Shown: in pieces, positions 1 through 10,415 of the stretch
Layout: each line of letters begins with the position of its first letter
How positions within the stretch are numbered: the stretch's first letter is position 1
Assembly: GCF_964340395.1 (NCBI RefSeq)
Contig: NC_135552.1
Location: forward strand, 24,987,181 to 24,999,680
Reading direction: 5' to 3'
DNA: 12,500 nucleotides
DNA from: Glandiceps talaboti
Lineage: Eukaryota; Hemichordata; Enteropneusta; Spengelidae
Program-made: the position numbers and the translations under genes
The notes under the pieces: model-generated
Databases searched by the model: none
Told to the model about the DNA's origin: nothing
Seen by the model: only the letters and a program-made list of their open reading frames with translations

Positions 1-1102
1 ATAAATGATTGATCACAACGCTGTCTCCTTTCTCGTACACCATATTATATTACGAATACCTTGAGGAAAGATATCCATCTTTAGGTGCTGACATCGGTGA
101 CTTTAAAGCACATGATAACGTCGAGAACGTAGATACTTAAGCACTTTGAATGAAGGAAATGAGTGAAACCAATACAGTTCATCGCAATTGATTTGTCATC
201 TGCATGAGTGTACTTTTCGCCATTACTCAGACATCTGAATTTCAAACCGTCGCCGATTAGTCTATCTCTGGGGTTAATCGCTTATTCTGTTTCGCCGAAT
301 TGCTCACCTGCCTGCTATGTTTCGTTACAAAACCTAGCAATTGTTAAGTTTCACATTTATAGTTTTCGTGATACTGACATTTCAAGATTGCTCTAGTCTA
401 GGCATTCCCCTTTTGCATGATAGCTGTCATCTGTCCCATTTCTAAAAATGTGTTTGTATTTTGAACACAAAATGAAGAAAGAGTTCCTTGAAAGGGAACT
501 CTAAATCTGTATTAATACTTCTTATAAGATATTTTGAAATTACAGAAAAATGAAATATTAAACTGTGGCTAACTAAACATACATTACTGAATAAGTTATG
601 TTGGAAATTGAAATACATATTGTGAAGCCTTTGTAATTACAACTAATATAACAGTTATTTAATGAATGACGTTGATTGTGTCCACTTCCGGGGTTAAATA
701 CACTGCACATTAGCGCTGTGTTCTTTATCCGGCCAACATTGGCAAACTTCAAAACAAAACGTCACTGACCCCACCACTTATAATATCTAGATATTACGAC
801 TTCCGCGAGAAAGATGCAAATCGGGATGGAAAAAAATCGAATGTTTTCGAATAAGATGAATTATCTGTAGATAACTGCAAGTCACATGAACAGATAAGAA
901 TTATCTCTCAATTTCCCTCGGCATTTCAATATCTCAGAATGTAATATTTTTGAGTTTGCGGATTTCTGTGTGCATTGGAGTGTCGAAAAGTGTAATGTAA
1001 TGTTAATAATGTAATGTGAATAATAAGGACAATATAACTCCATTTGAATACTAATGTACAGCAAATATCCTGTATCTAGCCTTTCATACACATATCAAAC
1101 TG
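1..1102. other. Unique AT-rich non-coding stretch
   Basis: No gene, tRNA or mobile-element domain is recognisable. The longest open frames are a 62-codon frame at 208-396 (+) and a 69-codon frame at 882-1091 (-); neither has a recognisable motif, and both are of the size expected by chance. Short motifs seen by eye are CACTTCCGG (683-691, ETS-like), GCCAACATTGGC (732-743, a 12-bp near-palindrome with NF1-like half sites facing the wrong way) and ATGCAAAT (814-821, octamer). A small 8-bp stem with a 7-nt loop lies at 480-502. None is strong enough alone to call a promoter. Confidence 0.7.
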
Positions 1103-1382
1103 GATAAGTAGTTATAGATGGATAAGTGTTTAAGGTAGGTAGGTAGGTAGGTAGGTAGGTAGATAACTATCTAGCTATCTAGTTGTTAAGGAAGGTAGGT
1201 AGGTAGGTAGGTAGGTAGGTAGGTAGGTAGGTAAGTAAGTAAGTAAGTAGATATGTAGATAAGTGGGTGGTTACGTAGGTATGTAGGTGGGTATATGGGT
1301 AGGGTTTGTAGATGGTTAGGTAGGTAGGTAGGTGGGTAGGTGGCGTGGATGGGGATAAGATAATGGGTGGTAGGTAAGCAAG

Positions 1383-1384
<2 letters not shown>
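1103..1384. repeat. Compound (AGGT)n / (AAGT)n microsatellite, partly decayed
   Basis: Two clean (AGGT)n runs lie at 1133-1161 and 1193-1232. They are separated by about 30 bp of ATCTAG-rich sequence. The second run passes directly into (AAGT)n at 1231-1249. From 1250 to 1384 the same G-rich strand continues as an eroded mixture of GTAGG, GTGGG and GTATG units. The erosion suggests one originally longer array that is old at its 3' side. The G-rich strand carries many consecutive GG dinucleotides spaced by TA. Confidence 0.95.

Positions 1385-1428
<44 letters not shown>
1385..1428. repeat. (GACA)n tetranucleotide microsatellite
   Basis: Eleven perfect GACA units run without interruption. The array directly follows the eroded AGGT block, so the two form one compound locus. 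On the minus strand it reads as open frames encoding Cys-Leu-Ser-Val repeats; these are artefacts of the repeat and not proteins. Confidence 0.97.
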
Positions 1429-1429
<1 letters not shown>

Positions 1430-2307
1430 TGTATGGTTGTGTAGAGGGATGAGTATAAATAAGATATTGACTGGATGCCTAGACAGGTAGGCATTGTGGA
1501 TAAACTCGTGATACATGTGTATCAATTGGTATGTAATAACCAAATTGACGTTTAACACATATTATACAAAGAAATATACAGGCCGTTTCACGCTATAAGG
1601 TCAACCTTCGCCGCTGTGAACATCATGAGATTCGTTAAAGTAACACGAAATCTAAAGGGTGAGTCTCAGAATATAGTCAGACGACTAAACATTATGGAAC
1701 AGGTTAACTTAGTCGATTTTATGTCAACCTGGCAAATCACACATTTGATGATGACGTTTTCAACCTTGACCTCCGTTGTAATGATAGCTTCACCGTAATA
1801 GAAGGAAACCAAACATATGAAATGTCCGCAGGACAAATGAAAGAAAACACTTGACTGCAGACTTTAAATCGTTGTTTATTGAAGAAAAAGGAAATTGATT
1901 CCACCTCTTGTCACGATTCGGCGCCCCTTATCTTGACAATTGCATTACGTGTTTCCGTTTTCTCAAGGAATTTGCAACCGATCCAAACATCTCTTAAGAC
2001 TCAAGCGCCTGATTAAGAAAATTATAGAGGAAATTAAGTTCTCCGTGTATTTGTTTTATAAAAGTCAATCAATGTGCACCTTTCTTTCTTTCCAACAAAT
2101 GTCTTCAATATTTCAGTGGACATAATCGAAATGATTAGTATGTATACTGACAGAGCTAATGCTGTCGAGTGATTTGAATCGCTTAGTTCAATCTTATTAT
2201 ATTCCTTGAAGTATTGTGTATTTCAGCTATTTCCCTTTAATGAGAATTCGTTATTGCCTCTTACAAAGTTACGGATGTAATCGTGACTATTAGCTTCACC
2301 CCTTCCC
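1429..2307. other. Unique non-coding stretch
   Basis: No recognisable gene. Two short plus-strand frames, 1616-1798 (60 codons) and 1940-2125 (61 codons), have no domain, no signal peptide and no convincing splice context. I see no repeat longer than a few units here. Base composition is AT-rich throughout. Confidence 0.65.
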
Positions 2308-2595
2308 TCACACACACACACACATACATACATACATACATACATACATACATACATACACACACATATACATACACACATGCATACATACATACATGCA
2401 TGCATATATACATGCATACATACATACATACATACATACATACATACATACATACATACATACATACATACATACATACATACATACATACATACATACA
2501 TACATACATACATACATACATACATACATACATACATACATACATACATACATTCAGGCAGGCAGGCAGACACACACACACACACACACACACAC

Positions 2596-2658
<63 letters not shown>
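2308..2658. repeat. 350-bp compound microsatellite: CA, TACA, GGCA, CA, GACA
   Basis: The blocks in order are a short (CA)n at 2308-2323; (TACA)n from about 2324 to 2553 with CA, TGCA and TATA interruptions between 2361 and 2415; three to four GGCA units at about 2556-2569; (CA)n at about 2570-2595; and (GACA)n at about 2595-2658. The TACA run after 2415 is essentially perfect. Every unit keeps CA in its last two positions, so the blocks join without loss of register. The array is open in all six frames, which gives spurious frames of up to 151 codons on both strands. Confidence 0.97.
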
Positions 2659-3303
2659 TAATTAGCGGAGATATATGAACGGGCGCACTGTGTCTGTACA
2701 TGCGTGTGTCCATCATTGGTGTTTAGTAACGGATTCAATCAAATGACACAAAACAAATCGATTTAGTTAAGATAACATCAGTCACGCTTTGTTTTGATTC
2801 ACTTTAATTGCACTTGTTAATACAAACACCATTTATCACATCTTTCTACCTCGCATCTACCAATGTCTCGTAAATCAGGATGCAGACTTGACCTGGAATT
2901 AGCCGTGGTTACTTTGTTTGGATAATTGTCAGTATGTGCAAATCAAACAGATGGATAACAGGTCTTCTTCCTTCCTGTTTAAATAGCAATAAAAAGCATT
3001 TAGTTGATTCTTGATATTTGGATACTATGTGAAAGATAAATATTGTTAAGCTCTAGTGACATTATCAGACGCTATTACTTAACTAAATATTTAGTACTAC
3101 ATTTCAGATATGTCATGTATTTCCTAGATTTTTTACCACTTCATGTGATATTATAAAGTACTTTGAAGTCGCTGTTCACCTAAGTGTACCAAACTTGAAA
3201 TCTTTGCTTATCAAAAAAGGTAATTTGCATATTATTTTAATCATTGATTATTGTTTTACCTACCTAATGCTTATTAATCTACCCAATAATAACGATTCTT
3301 CTT
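2659..3303. other. Unique non-coding stretch
   Basis: I see no gene or structured RNA. It contains one octamer motif in reverse orientation, ATTTGCAT at 3223-3230. It ends in a TTATTG-rich lead-in to the ATT array. A 72-codon minus-strand frame at 3279-3497 runs through that array and encodes an isoleucine run; I treat it as an artefact. Confidence 0.65.
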
Positions 3304-3335
3304 GTTATTGTTATTATTATTATTATTATTATTAT
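3304..3335. repeat. (ATT)n trinucleotide microsatellite
   Basis: About ten ATT units with one TTG-type interruption at the left end. There is no AATAAA-like signal immediately upstream on the plus strand, so unlike the array at 5046 it does not look like a retroposon tail. Confidence 0.95.
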
Positions 3336-3737
3336 AACACGTATTACTAGTATATCTCCACTTTCGAATTTCATATAAGTTACATATAATACACGTATAT
3401 CGACTTGTTTAGCAGTGCTCGGCAATGAATTGAATGTCCCTGTAAGAGGCTCTTTGACAATTTTTTTCATGTTTGCAAAGGTACAATGAGTGAACAAGGA
3501 GACCTTCCTATGGGTTGTTCACCTTTCAAGTATTAGACAAGGACAGAAGTATGGGTGCTTCAGTTTTCCAAGACAGAGTGGCAAGTACCCTAAGGTTTCC
3601 TCTGTTTGACAATTTAATGTTTCGACATGACGGAACCAACATCGCTTCACTGATTATCCCCCATTGACTAACCCTCTCAGGTTTTACAGATCTCCGGGTC
3701 AAGTTTACTCTTTCCTGTTGACACTTCGGACTTTGAC

Positions 3738-3740
<3 letters not shown>
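3336..3740. other. Unique non-coding stretch left of the foldback element
   Basis: No gene or repeat is recognised. The sequence ends in GACATT immediately before the (AT)n array. I looked for a matching short duplication to the right of the second AT array at 4158 and saw none. Confidence 0.6.

Positions 3741-3809
<69 letters not shown>
3741..3809. repeat. (AT)n microsatellite, left copy
   Basis: An uninterrupted run of about 34 AT dinucleotides. It is the left partner of a longer array at 4025-4157. Together they bracket a 215-bp insert that carries a perfect inverted repeat. AT runs of this length can themselves extrude as cruciforms. Confidence 0.99.
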
Positions 3810-4790
<981 letters not shown>

Positions 4791-5070
4791 CTATCCACTC
4801 TTCAATCGATTGTTTGATAAGCTCTAACGATCGAAATGCAAATCGCCTGTATTCAAACAATCACGGAGGATTTCTATTGTGTATATTAAATCAAACCTTA
4901 ATTGAGCATACTGAATGAATAAACAACTCGTAAAATTTAATTAAATGAGATGTATTGTGGCCTGAAAACCCTGTTTGAATATATTGTAAAGTATAAACAG
5001 AACATTAGGAGTAAAAATTTCCATTGTATTGGATAATAAAGTATATATTATTATTATTATTATTATTATT
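4791..5070 (+). mobile_element. Possible short retroposon with (ATT)n tail
   Basis: The segment ends in ATTGGATAATAAAGTATA followed by about eight ATT units. That is the arrangement seen at the 3' end of many non-LTR retrotransposons and their SINE partners: a polyadenylation-like signal, then a simple-repeat tail. Directly after the tail comes AACAGTTCCT (5071-5080). AACAGCTCCT occurs at 4781-4790, a 9-of-10 match that could be a target-site duplication bracketing a 280-bp insert. The insert has a 10-bp inverted repeat (4808-4817 with 4853-4862) and an octamer ATGCAAAT at 4836-4843. No reverse transcriptase is encoded and no A/B box is clear. It may instead be ordinary DNA beside a microsatellite. 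Confidence 0.35.
5046..5070. repeat. (ATT)n trinucleotide microsatellite
   Basis: About eight perfect ATT units immediately downstream of an ATAATAAAG signal. It is interpreted as the possible tail of the retroposon candidate ending here. Confidence 0.95.
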
Positions 5071-6375
5071 AACAGTTCCTAGTTTATGTACTAAGTGCGT
5101 ACTTCGCCCTTAATGAAGAGAGTTTATAGTTTATATAATCTGGTATTTGATGATCTCTAGGTTTATATACTATGACAGAACCCCACGGCATCACAATGGA
5201 TGGTAGGGCATATAGAAGTTAGTTTCATGAGTGATTCGGTATATCCAGCCGAGCGACACCCTTATTTCTAAGTGATTTTGTTAAGGGTGCGAAACAAGTG
5301 CGAGGTGTTAAGTAAAAAAGAGATCTAATGTGTAGCTTGGGAATAAATAAATCTCCGTGTTAATGTTGACATGATTTATCTGTATATCCTTGCCTATGTT
5401 AATAATAATAATTTCTACTAATAGCATGGAATTCCTACATGATTGCCTTAACTTGTGAAAGTGTGAAACACTAACCCTAAACCAAAATATAAAGCTGAAG
5501 AAGTGTGAATGAATTGCTTCGTAAGGTGTTTGTCTTCATGAATAATCTACATCTTTAAGTGATTTTGGTACGCTTTTAGCTAGCAAAATACATACATTGT
5601 GCTTCTCAAATATTAGAATAATAGTCACGGATTATTAACACACGCCATTGAGTAAATTCATTCTCACGACTTCGTACCAACTGACATGCATCATTACTTG
5701 CTGTTTCACGACTTTGAAATAAAATCAATAGGGAAATTTAACTTCTTTCGAACTAATTTGCTTTAAAATTGACAGTAATTTGTCGCATGAGAGTCTTTTT
5801 TCTACTTTGGCATCATACATTACTGTAGATTCATTTCTCTCTAGGGACAGTATGTTACGATCAAATACTATTTTTCACGATTTGTCGAGACTCGAATTTG
5901 TTATATGCGTAATGGTTCAGGAAACCACTTCTTCATGATTTTCGCTTGAACGACTGCGAAGAGTTGAATTGTGATGACACTTAGGGGTTTTCAAATGAAA
6001 ACTTCTACTTCATGAGTGTGAATATCCGTATATCAAGGACAGAAATGAAGTGCTCTTTTAAACATTTAATACATTTTCACTCATCTTTTCCTGTTCATTG
6101 ACATTGTCTAGTAATATTTTCAAATTGTTGGCAGGGGTAGATATTAGTACTCTGTTATTACACTGACTGTACATGCGTCTACGTCTATGAACGAATTTTA
6201 CGAGTCCTGTCATTTCATCTCCTATTAATGTCCATTCTAATCTACTACTCTCTACAAATCATGCAAACTTTACTAGTTGTAAAGTGAAAGCGTTAAAGTA
6301 TTAGTAAACTTAAAGTTGAAATTCGAGGACTTAACACATTTCAATGTATAATGTCCAATATACGTGACGAATATT
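5071..6375. other. Unique non-coding stretch, 1.3 kb
   Basis: I see no gene, RNA gene or sizeable repeat. There is a minor run of four AAT units near 5400. An 8-bp stem with a 17-nt loop (caccctta at 5257-5264 with taagggtg at 5282-5289) is within chance expectation. AATAAA-like hexamers occur but are common in AT-rich DNA. Confidence 0.65.
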
Positions 6376-6656
6376 GATACGATATGATACAGTATGATAC
6401 AGTATGATACGATATGATATCATATAGTGCAGTATGGTGTAGTATAATATAATGTAACATAATGTAATGTAATATGATATGATATAATATCATATCATAT
6501 TATAATCATATCATATCATATCATATCGTATCTTATCGTATCGTATCGTATCGTATCGTATCGTATCGTATCGTATCGTATCGTATCGTATCATATCGTA
6601 TCATATCATATCATATCATATCATATCATATCATATCATATCATATCATATCATAT
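6376..6656. repeat. Pentanucleotide satellite, TATCG/TATCA type, with central strand switch
   Basis: The left part (6376-6420) is built of GATAC, GATAT and AGTAT pentamers. The right part (about 6488-6656) is built of the reverse-complement forms TATCA and TATCG. The middle (6421-6487) is a decayed mixture with AATGT and AATAT variants. The switch is marked by a palindrome at 6470-6502 with one or two imperfections, centred on 6486. On the right, a block of about eleven TATCG units (roughly 6534-6590) is followed by about thirteen TATCA units (roughly 6591-6655). Confidence 0.95.
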
Positions 6657-6849
6657 AGCATGACTGGGTAAAACAAATATGAAATATAACCGTAAGTCCT
6701 TGTATCTATTGTAGTCAAAATGGCGGCTGTATGTCTGAAATTAGGAAGGTACTACATGGCGGTACAGACGTCAGAGTAGAACACATTAGTTTCCAGACAT
6801 AATCATCGCGATCATTAAAAAGAATAACCCAAAGAAAAGGCAAGGTAAT
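6657..6849. other. Short unique stretch carrying a pair of ATGGCGG motifs
   Basis: AAAATGGCGGC at 6717-6727 matches the known YY1 binding consensus (AAnATGGCGGC). A second ATGGCGG lies at 6756-6762. Read as codons, the two ATGs are in frame and give a 19-codon frame (6720-6776) that ends in TAG. The same segment gives a 60-codon minus-strand frame (6715-6897) with no recognised domain. I make no coding call. Confidence 0.4.
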
Positions 6850-7040
6850 CTTCCATTTTACCTGTAGGATATGAATTTGTGATATTTCGACTACCATCTT
6901 ACCCTGAACAATATCAGTGAATATTCACATCTACCATCTTACCTGGAACTAGTGAATATTTAGAACTAAGTATCAGTGTGAAACTGTCTATTATCTTACC
7001 CATCAATACAACGATAGTTATATTAGTGAGTTTTCACCTA
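6850..7040. repeat. Degenerate ~40-bp tandem repeat, about four copies
   Basis: A module with the core CTACCATCTTACC followed by AGTGAATATT recurs. Copies start near 6850 (diverged, cTTCCATTTTACC), 6891, 6931 and 6990 (diverged, TTATCTTACC). The 6891 and 6931 copies share 13 identical leading bases and the AGTGAATATT block, with a 5-bp spacing difference. Spacings are about 41, 40 and 60 bp. The divergence points to an old minisatellite. Confidence 0.65.
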
Positions 7041-9106
7041 AGCACGTGTACCGACAGTCAACGACAATCACCTCGTTAATGAGATATGCATACGCAAATA
7101 TAGACGCGAACCGTGAATGAATACGACCGAAACAACAATACAGACTCATTAGTCTATTAACAATATTTAACGTCATTGAAACCATCTGTAATGCTATATA
7201 CAATCTTTTGATTCCATCAATCAAAAATCGTGGCTTGGCTCAGACATTGCATGCAGTGGCCGGCGGTTTATAAACAGATGTTCTCTCAACTTGATTACGT
7301 TGTAACGTCATAGGTTAACGTTGTAAGACGCTGGCATTCAAATTATAATGAGATGCCCATTGAAATATACGGTACATAAACTATGCACTGTATCAAGACA
7401 AGAGTAGAAATGTGTTGATGGGGAAGGGCGCTTAGAGACTTCTCGAACATCCAATATTTTACTGTCCTAATAATTAGAAAGTACAATGCAAATACAAGAT
7501 AAAAGATCGAACTATTCGCGGCAGTAAACTGTTAGTCCTCATTTAACATGCGTTCGTAGGTTGTCTAGCCTGGTTACTTTCAAAGTGAAACGGAAGGACG
7601 GTAATAGTACTATTAATTTTCTGTTTTGGTTCCATAGATTTGACAAGACACTTTTAAGGGAATATTTATTTGTCAGAGACGAAACTCGAGAGTAAAGGTA
7701 GTATAACAAAGTGATACATGTACTTCGAATTCAACGAGCTATGGTGATTTCTCCCCAGAACGTAGTCGAGCAGAACGGTTATGCAAACCATATCGTACCA
7801 TTACTTGTACTCATTCTTTGTCATGTTAATTTCCAAAAGTCGACTTTTTTCCTCGAAGACGTTAAATATTGTCAACGGATTTATGAGGTTTCAGTTGATT
7901 TATACATGGCATCGCATTTGCATATCAATAGATTTTCGCTTGCATAAGTCGTTCGTATATAATGTAACTTTCGTTGAATGCCCGAGGACAATAAAGCGTA
8001 AATTACAACATCTCTACGTACATCTTTCGGTCTACAAGATTGTAAGTTAAAGTTACGTCTCGTTAGATAGAACGTCGGAAATTACACCCTGAATTTGGAA
8101 ATTGAAGTCAGTCGATCACGTCACCGCTTTCATTTGTAGGTAGCATTGAAGTATTGGCATGGAAACGCGTGTGATGTTTAGAAGGAAAAAGATGACAATT
8201 TGAGTGTAAGACATTGTCAATGTTTCCATATAATATGTGATTGACAGTCTTTGTCAAAGATTCGGTTTATTTGACTTCTTAAAGTCTTTTTGAAATAAGC
8301 CTCTTTTTCTCGTGTTACATTAGAATGCTAGAAATTCGGTTACAACGGGTAGATTTACGTTTGCTTCAGGTTTCTCAATAATAATTTTATTATTGGTAAC
8401 TTGGAATAGAACAAGCTTTACAACTCAACGTATCTAATCTCATGGTTACATCAATAACACAAAAAATTATGAGTGATTTTTTTTAGAAATATCCAGTGCA
8501 ATACCAGACATTGACAAATATAGTGGTATACATAGTCACTGTATGAACAGTCAGAATAATTATCTGACGTTAGGTAAATGAAAAATTGGGGGCTTTGTTT
8601 TTTTTTAAGGAATATTGTGGAAAACGGGGTAAAAATGGTAAAAGATAACGCCTTTCCTAAATCTATCCATTCATCCTATAAAGGCACAAGATCAACTTGA
8701 TGTTTCTTTGAATAGTATTTATAGATGATGTAAAATCATGACATAACTCCAGAATCCACTGTTTATGAAAATGTCTCTATTTCCAGGAGTGGTGTTCCTC
8801 TTTAACATTGCGGTGTCTTCTTTTAATAATCTTTAACACCAGAGATCAGTAACAACTATTCAACATTGTATCAGTGGTAATTAGACACAATTCCCCCAAT
8901 ATTTTTCTTCGTTCAGCCAAGGAAAATACGAGTGACCTAATGGGCCCGTGTCATTACGAGTCGATAGACGAGTAGTGAAAACCTTTAGATCGTGAGTATT
9001 TTCCAGCTGAATGAAGAAAAATATTGGAAAGATATAGGGAATAACATAATTATACCAACACCAGTAATAAAAAAAATAGTTTTTATTTCGAACACCACAG
9101 AACAAT
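7041..9106. other. Unique non-coding stretch, 2.1 kb
   Basis: No gene supported. Small plus-strand frames at 7711-7947 (78 codons) and 7781-8050 (89 codons) overlap each other in different frames and show no domain. Local details are: ACGTTGTAA twice 21 bp apart (7297-7305 and 7318-7326); octamers at 7486-7493 and, reversed, 7916-7923; a small AT hairpin with 8-bp arms (8376-8383 with 8388-8395); and a T-run at about 8597-8606. Confidence 0.6.
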
Positions 9107-9160
9107 GACGTGGACACACGTTGCCGTGACATAGACGCGCGTTGTCGTGACGTAGAACGA
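9107..9160. repeat. CpG-rich 21-bp minisatellite, 2.5 copies
   Basis: Copy 1 is 9107-9127, copy 2 is 9128-9148, and a partial third copy is 9149-9160. Copies 1 and 2 are 21 bp each and match at about 16 positions. The segment has about nine CpGs in 54 bp, far above its surroundings. Copies 1 and 3 create TGACGT at 9106-9111 and 9148-9153, the half site of CREB/ATF factors; copy 2 has TGACAT there instead. A minus-strand frame of 83 codons crosses it but lacks any domain. Confidence 0.8.
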
Positions 9161-9922
9161 CCAGGGTATATATTCTATATGTTTGGCTTATGCATAGATT
9201 ATGCAATAGGCTTATAATCCTGAAACTTGGATAATGTTGTCTACATGTCCGTTATTTACCGACATACAACTTATTTCTTTGAGATTTGAAAACGCCGGTA
9301 AGTCCTAAAATTCATTACACAGTGTGTCTTGTTTACAGCAAATAGAAACGTTTCTCCATATCTTTTCGTATATACTTTGAGCGGATCTATATCGAGTACT
9401 TTTTAGCATAGTGATATACCTTCTTTGCTACTATACGGTACTTTGAAATAGGATACATGAAGTCGATTCATAATCTAGCTTTCCTTTGGTCGATAACTAA
9501 TAGGGTTGAGTATGCCATGCATCAACCTGTCCATTAGGATGAGCTTCCTTGGGTATACATGTACACCATACGATGTCACCTGCCTTAAGAATGGAGGTTA
9601 ATATGGTATTGAATATATATGACCATGCTCTTCTGATGGTATTTCTCTAACTCTCGTTAATGATTACTCAACTTTTTCGAGATAATTGATTGTCTGGCAT
9701 CAGTAAGTAAAGTTGAAATACAACAATGTAATACAATTTGTTATCAAAATAAGGTGGGGTGCTATGTACATTGAGATGCATACATGGACTATGAATACTT
9801 CAGATGCGAGGACAGGGGTTTTGCCTTTTCAGAAATGCCTGTGTTACCTTCTTGAATGTCTTACAAGCACATGGGGATGAACAGCGAACGGATGCAGGAT
9901 CAGACACACAGATGGAAAAATC
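9161..9922. other. Unique non-coding stretch
   Basis: No gene recognised. A short internal repeat at 9185-9215 has GGCTTAT at both ends (24-bp spacing) and TATGCA twice between, including ATTATGCAAT, which resembles a C/EBP site. CGGTAAGT at 9296-9303 would be a good 5' splice site, but there is no supporting exon upstream. Confidence 0.6.
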
Positions 9923-10002
9923 CGACTGACTGACGGACGGGCGGGCAGACGGACGGACAGACAGGCAGACAGAGAGGCGCACGCGCACCCACACACGCGC
10001 GC

Positions 10003-10056
<54 letters not shown>

Positions 10057-10075
10057 GCACGCACGCACACACATT
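9923..10075. repeat. Compound microsatellite: GACT/GACGG, GACA, CGCA, CA, CGCA
   Basis: The left end has GACT and GACGG units mixed with GGGC units, then GACA/GGCA units to about 9975. CGCA/CGCG-rich sequence follows to about 10010, then a pure (CA)n run of about 20 units, then four CGCA units near 10052-10068. It is the most CpG-rich of the compound arrays. The minus-strand frames of 80-90 codons through it (Cys-Val and Ser-Val-Cys-Leu repeats) are artefacts. Confidence 0.96.
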
Positions 10076-10197
10076 AACACACGCATTACATTATTGCAAC
10101 TTATGCACTGATGGAAAACGAGCTCCTTATACCAGCGGTAGCCCTGTATTTCATTTGTTTTTTTAATTTTCTATCCCATTACCCCAAACTCCTCAAT

Positions 10198-10314
10198 ACA
10201 CACACATACATACATACATACATACATACATACATACATACATACATACATACATACATACATACATACATACATACATACATACATACATACATACACA
10301 CACAGAGACAGACA

Positions 10315-10359
<45 letters not shown>

Positions 10360-10360
10360 G

Positions 10361-10411
<51 letters not shown>
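10198..10411. repeat. Compound microsatellite: CA, TACA, GACA, CA, CGCA, CA
   Basis: A short (CA)n leads into about 23 TACA units (about 10205-10298). Then come a few CA and GACA units (10299-10318), a (CA)n run, a CGCA/CGCG patch (about 10354-10369) and a final (CA)n run to 10411. Block order resembles the array at 2308-2658 with the GACA and CA blocks changed in length. A 169-codon plus-strand frame (10111-10620) spans the array and is an artefact of its stop-free units. Confidence 0.97.

Positions 10412-10415
<4 letters not shown>

Noticed and set aside
480-502. Hairpin AGAGTTCC with GGAACTCT, sharing AAGAAAGAGTTCC with the right arm of the foldback at 4000-4012
   Set aside because: An 8-bp stem with a short loop is expected a few times in a window this size. 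The 13-bp shared word is modest in AT-rich DNA and does not extend.
2261-2716. Long open frames on both strands (up to 151 codons) of Tyr-Val-Cys-Met, His-Thr-Tyr-Ile and Arg-Gln-Thr-Asp repeats
   Set aside because: TACA, GACA and CA units contain no stop codon in any frame. The peptides mirror the repeat, not selection on protein.
5466-5480. CTAACCCTAAACC as a telomeric relic
   Set aside because: Only one to two units, with no array on either side.
6376-6656. Possible CRISPR-like or regularly spaced array
   Set aside because: Units are 5 bp with no spacers. It is a simple satellite, and the window is from an animal-type genome.
6715-6897. 60-codon minus-strand frame
   Set aside because: It is repeat-adjacent, has no recognised domain, and has no splice sites that would make it a clear exon. 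It could only be revived by a homology search.
7711-8050. Two overlapping plus-strand frames of 78 and 89 codons
   Set aside because: They occupy different frames of the same DNA, show no domain, and are of chance length.
9296-9303. CGGTAAGT as a 5' splice site
   Set aside because: No open upstream exon or matching acceptor was found, and such octamers occur by chance.
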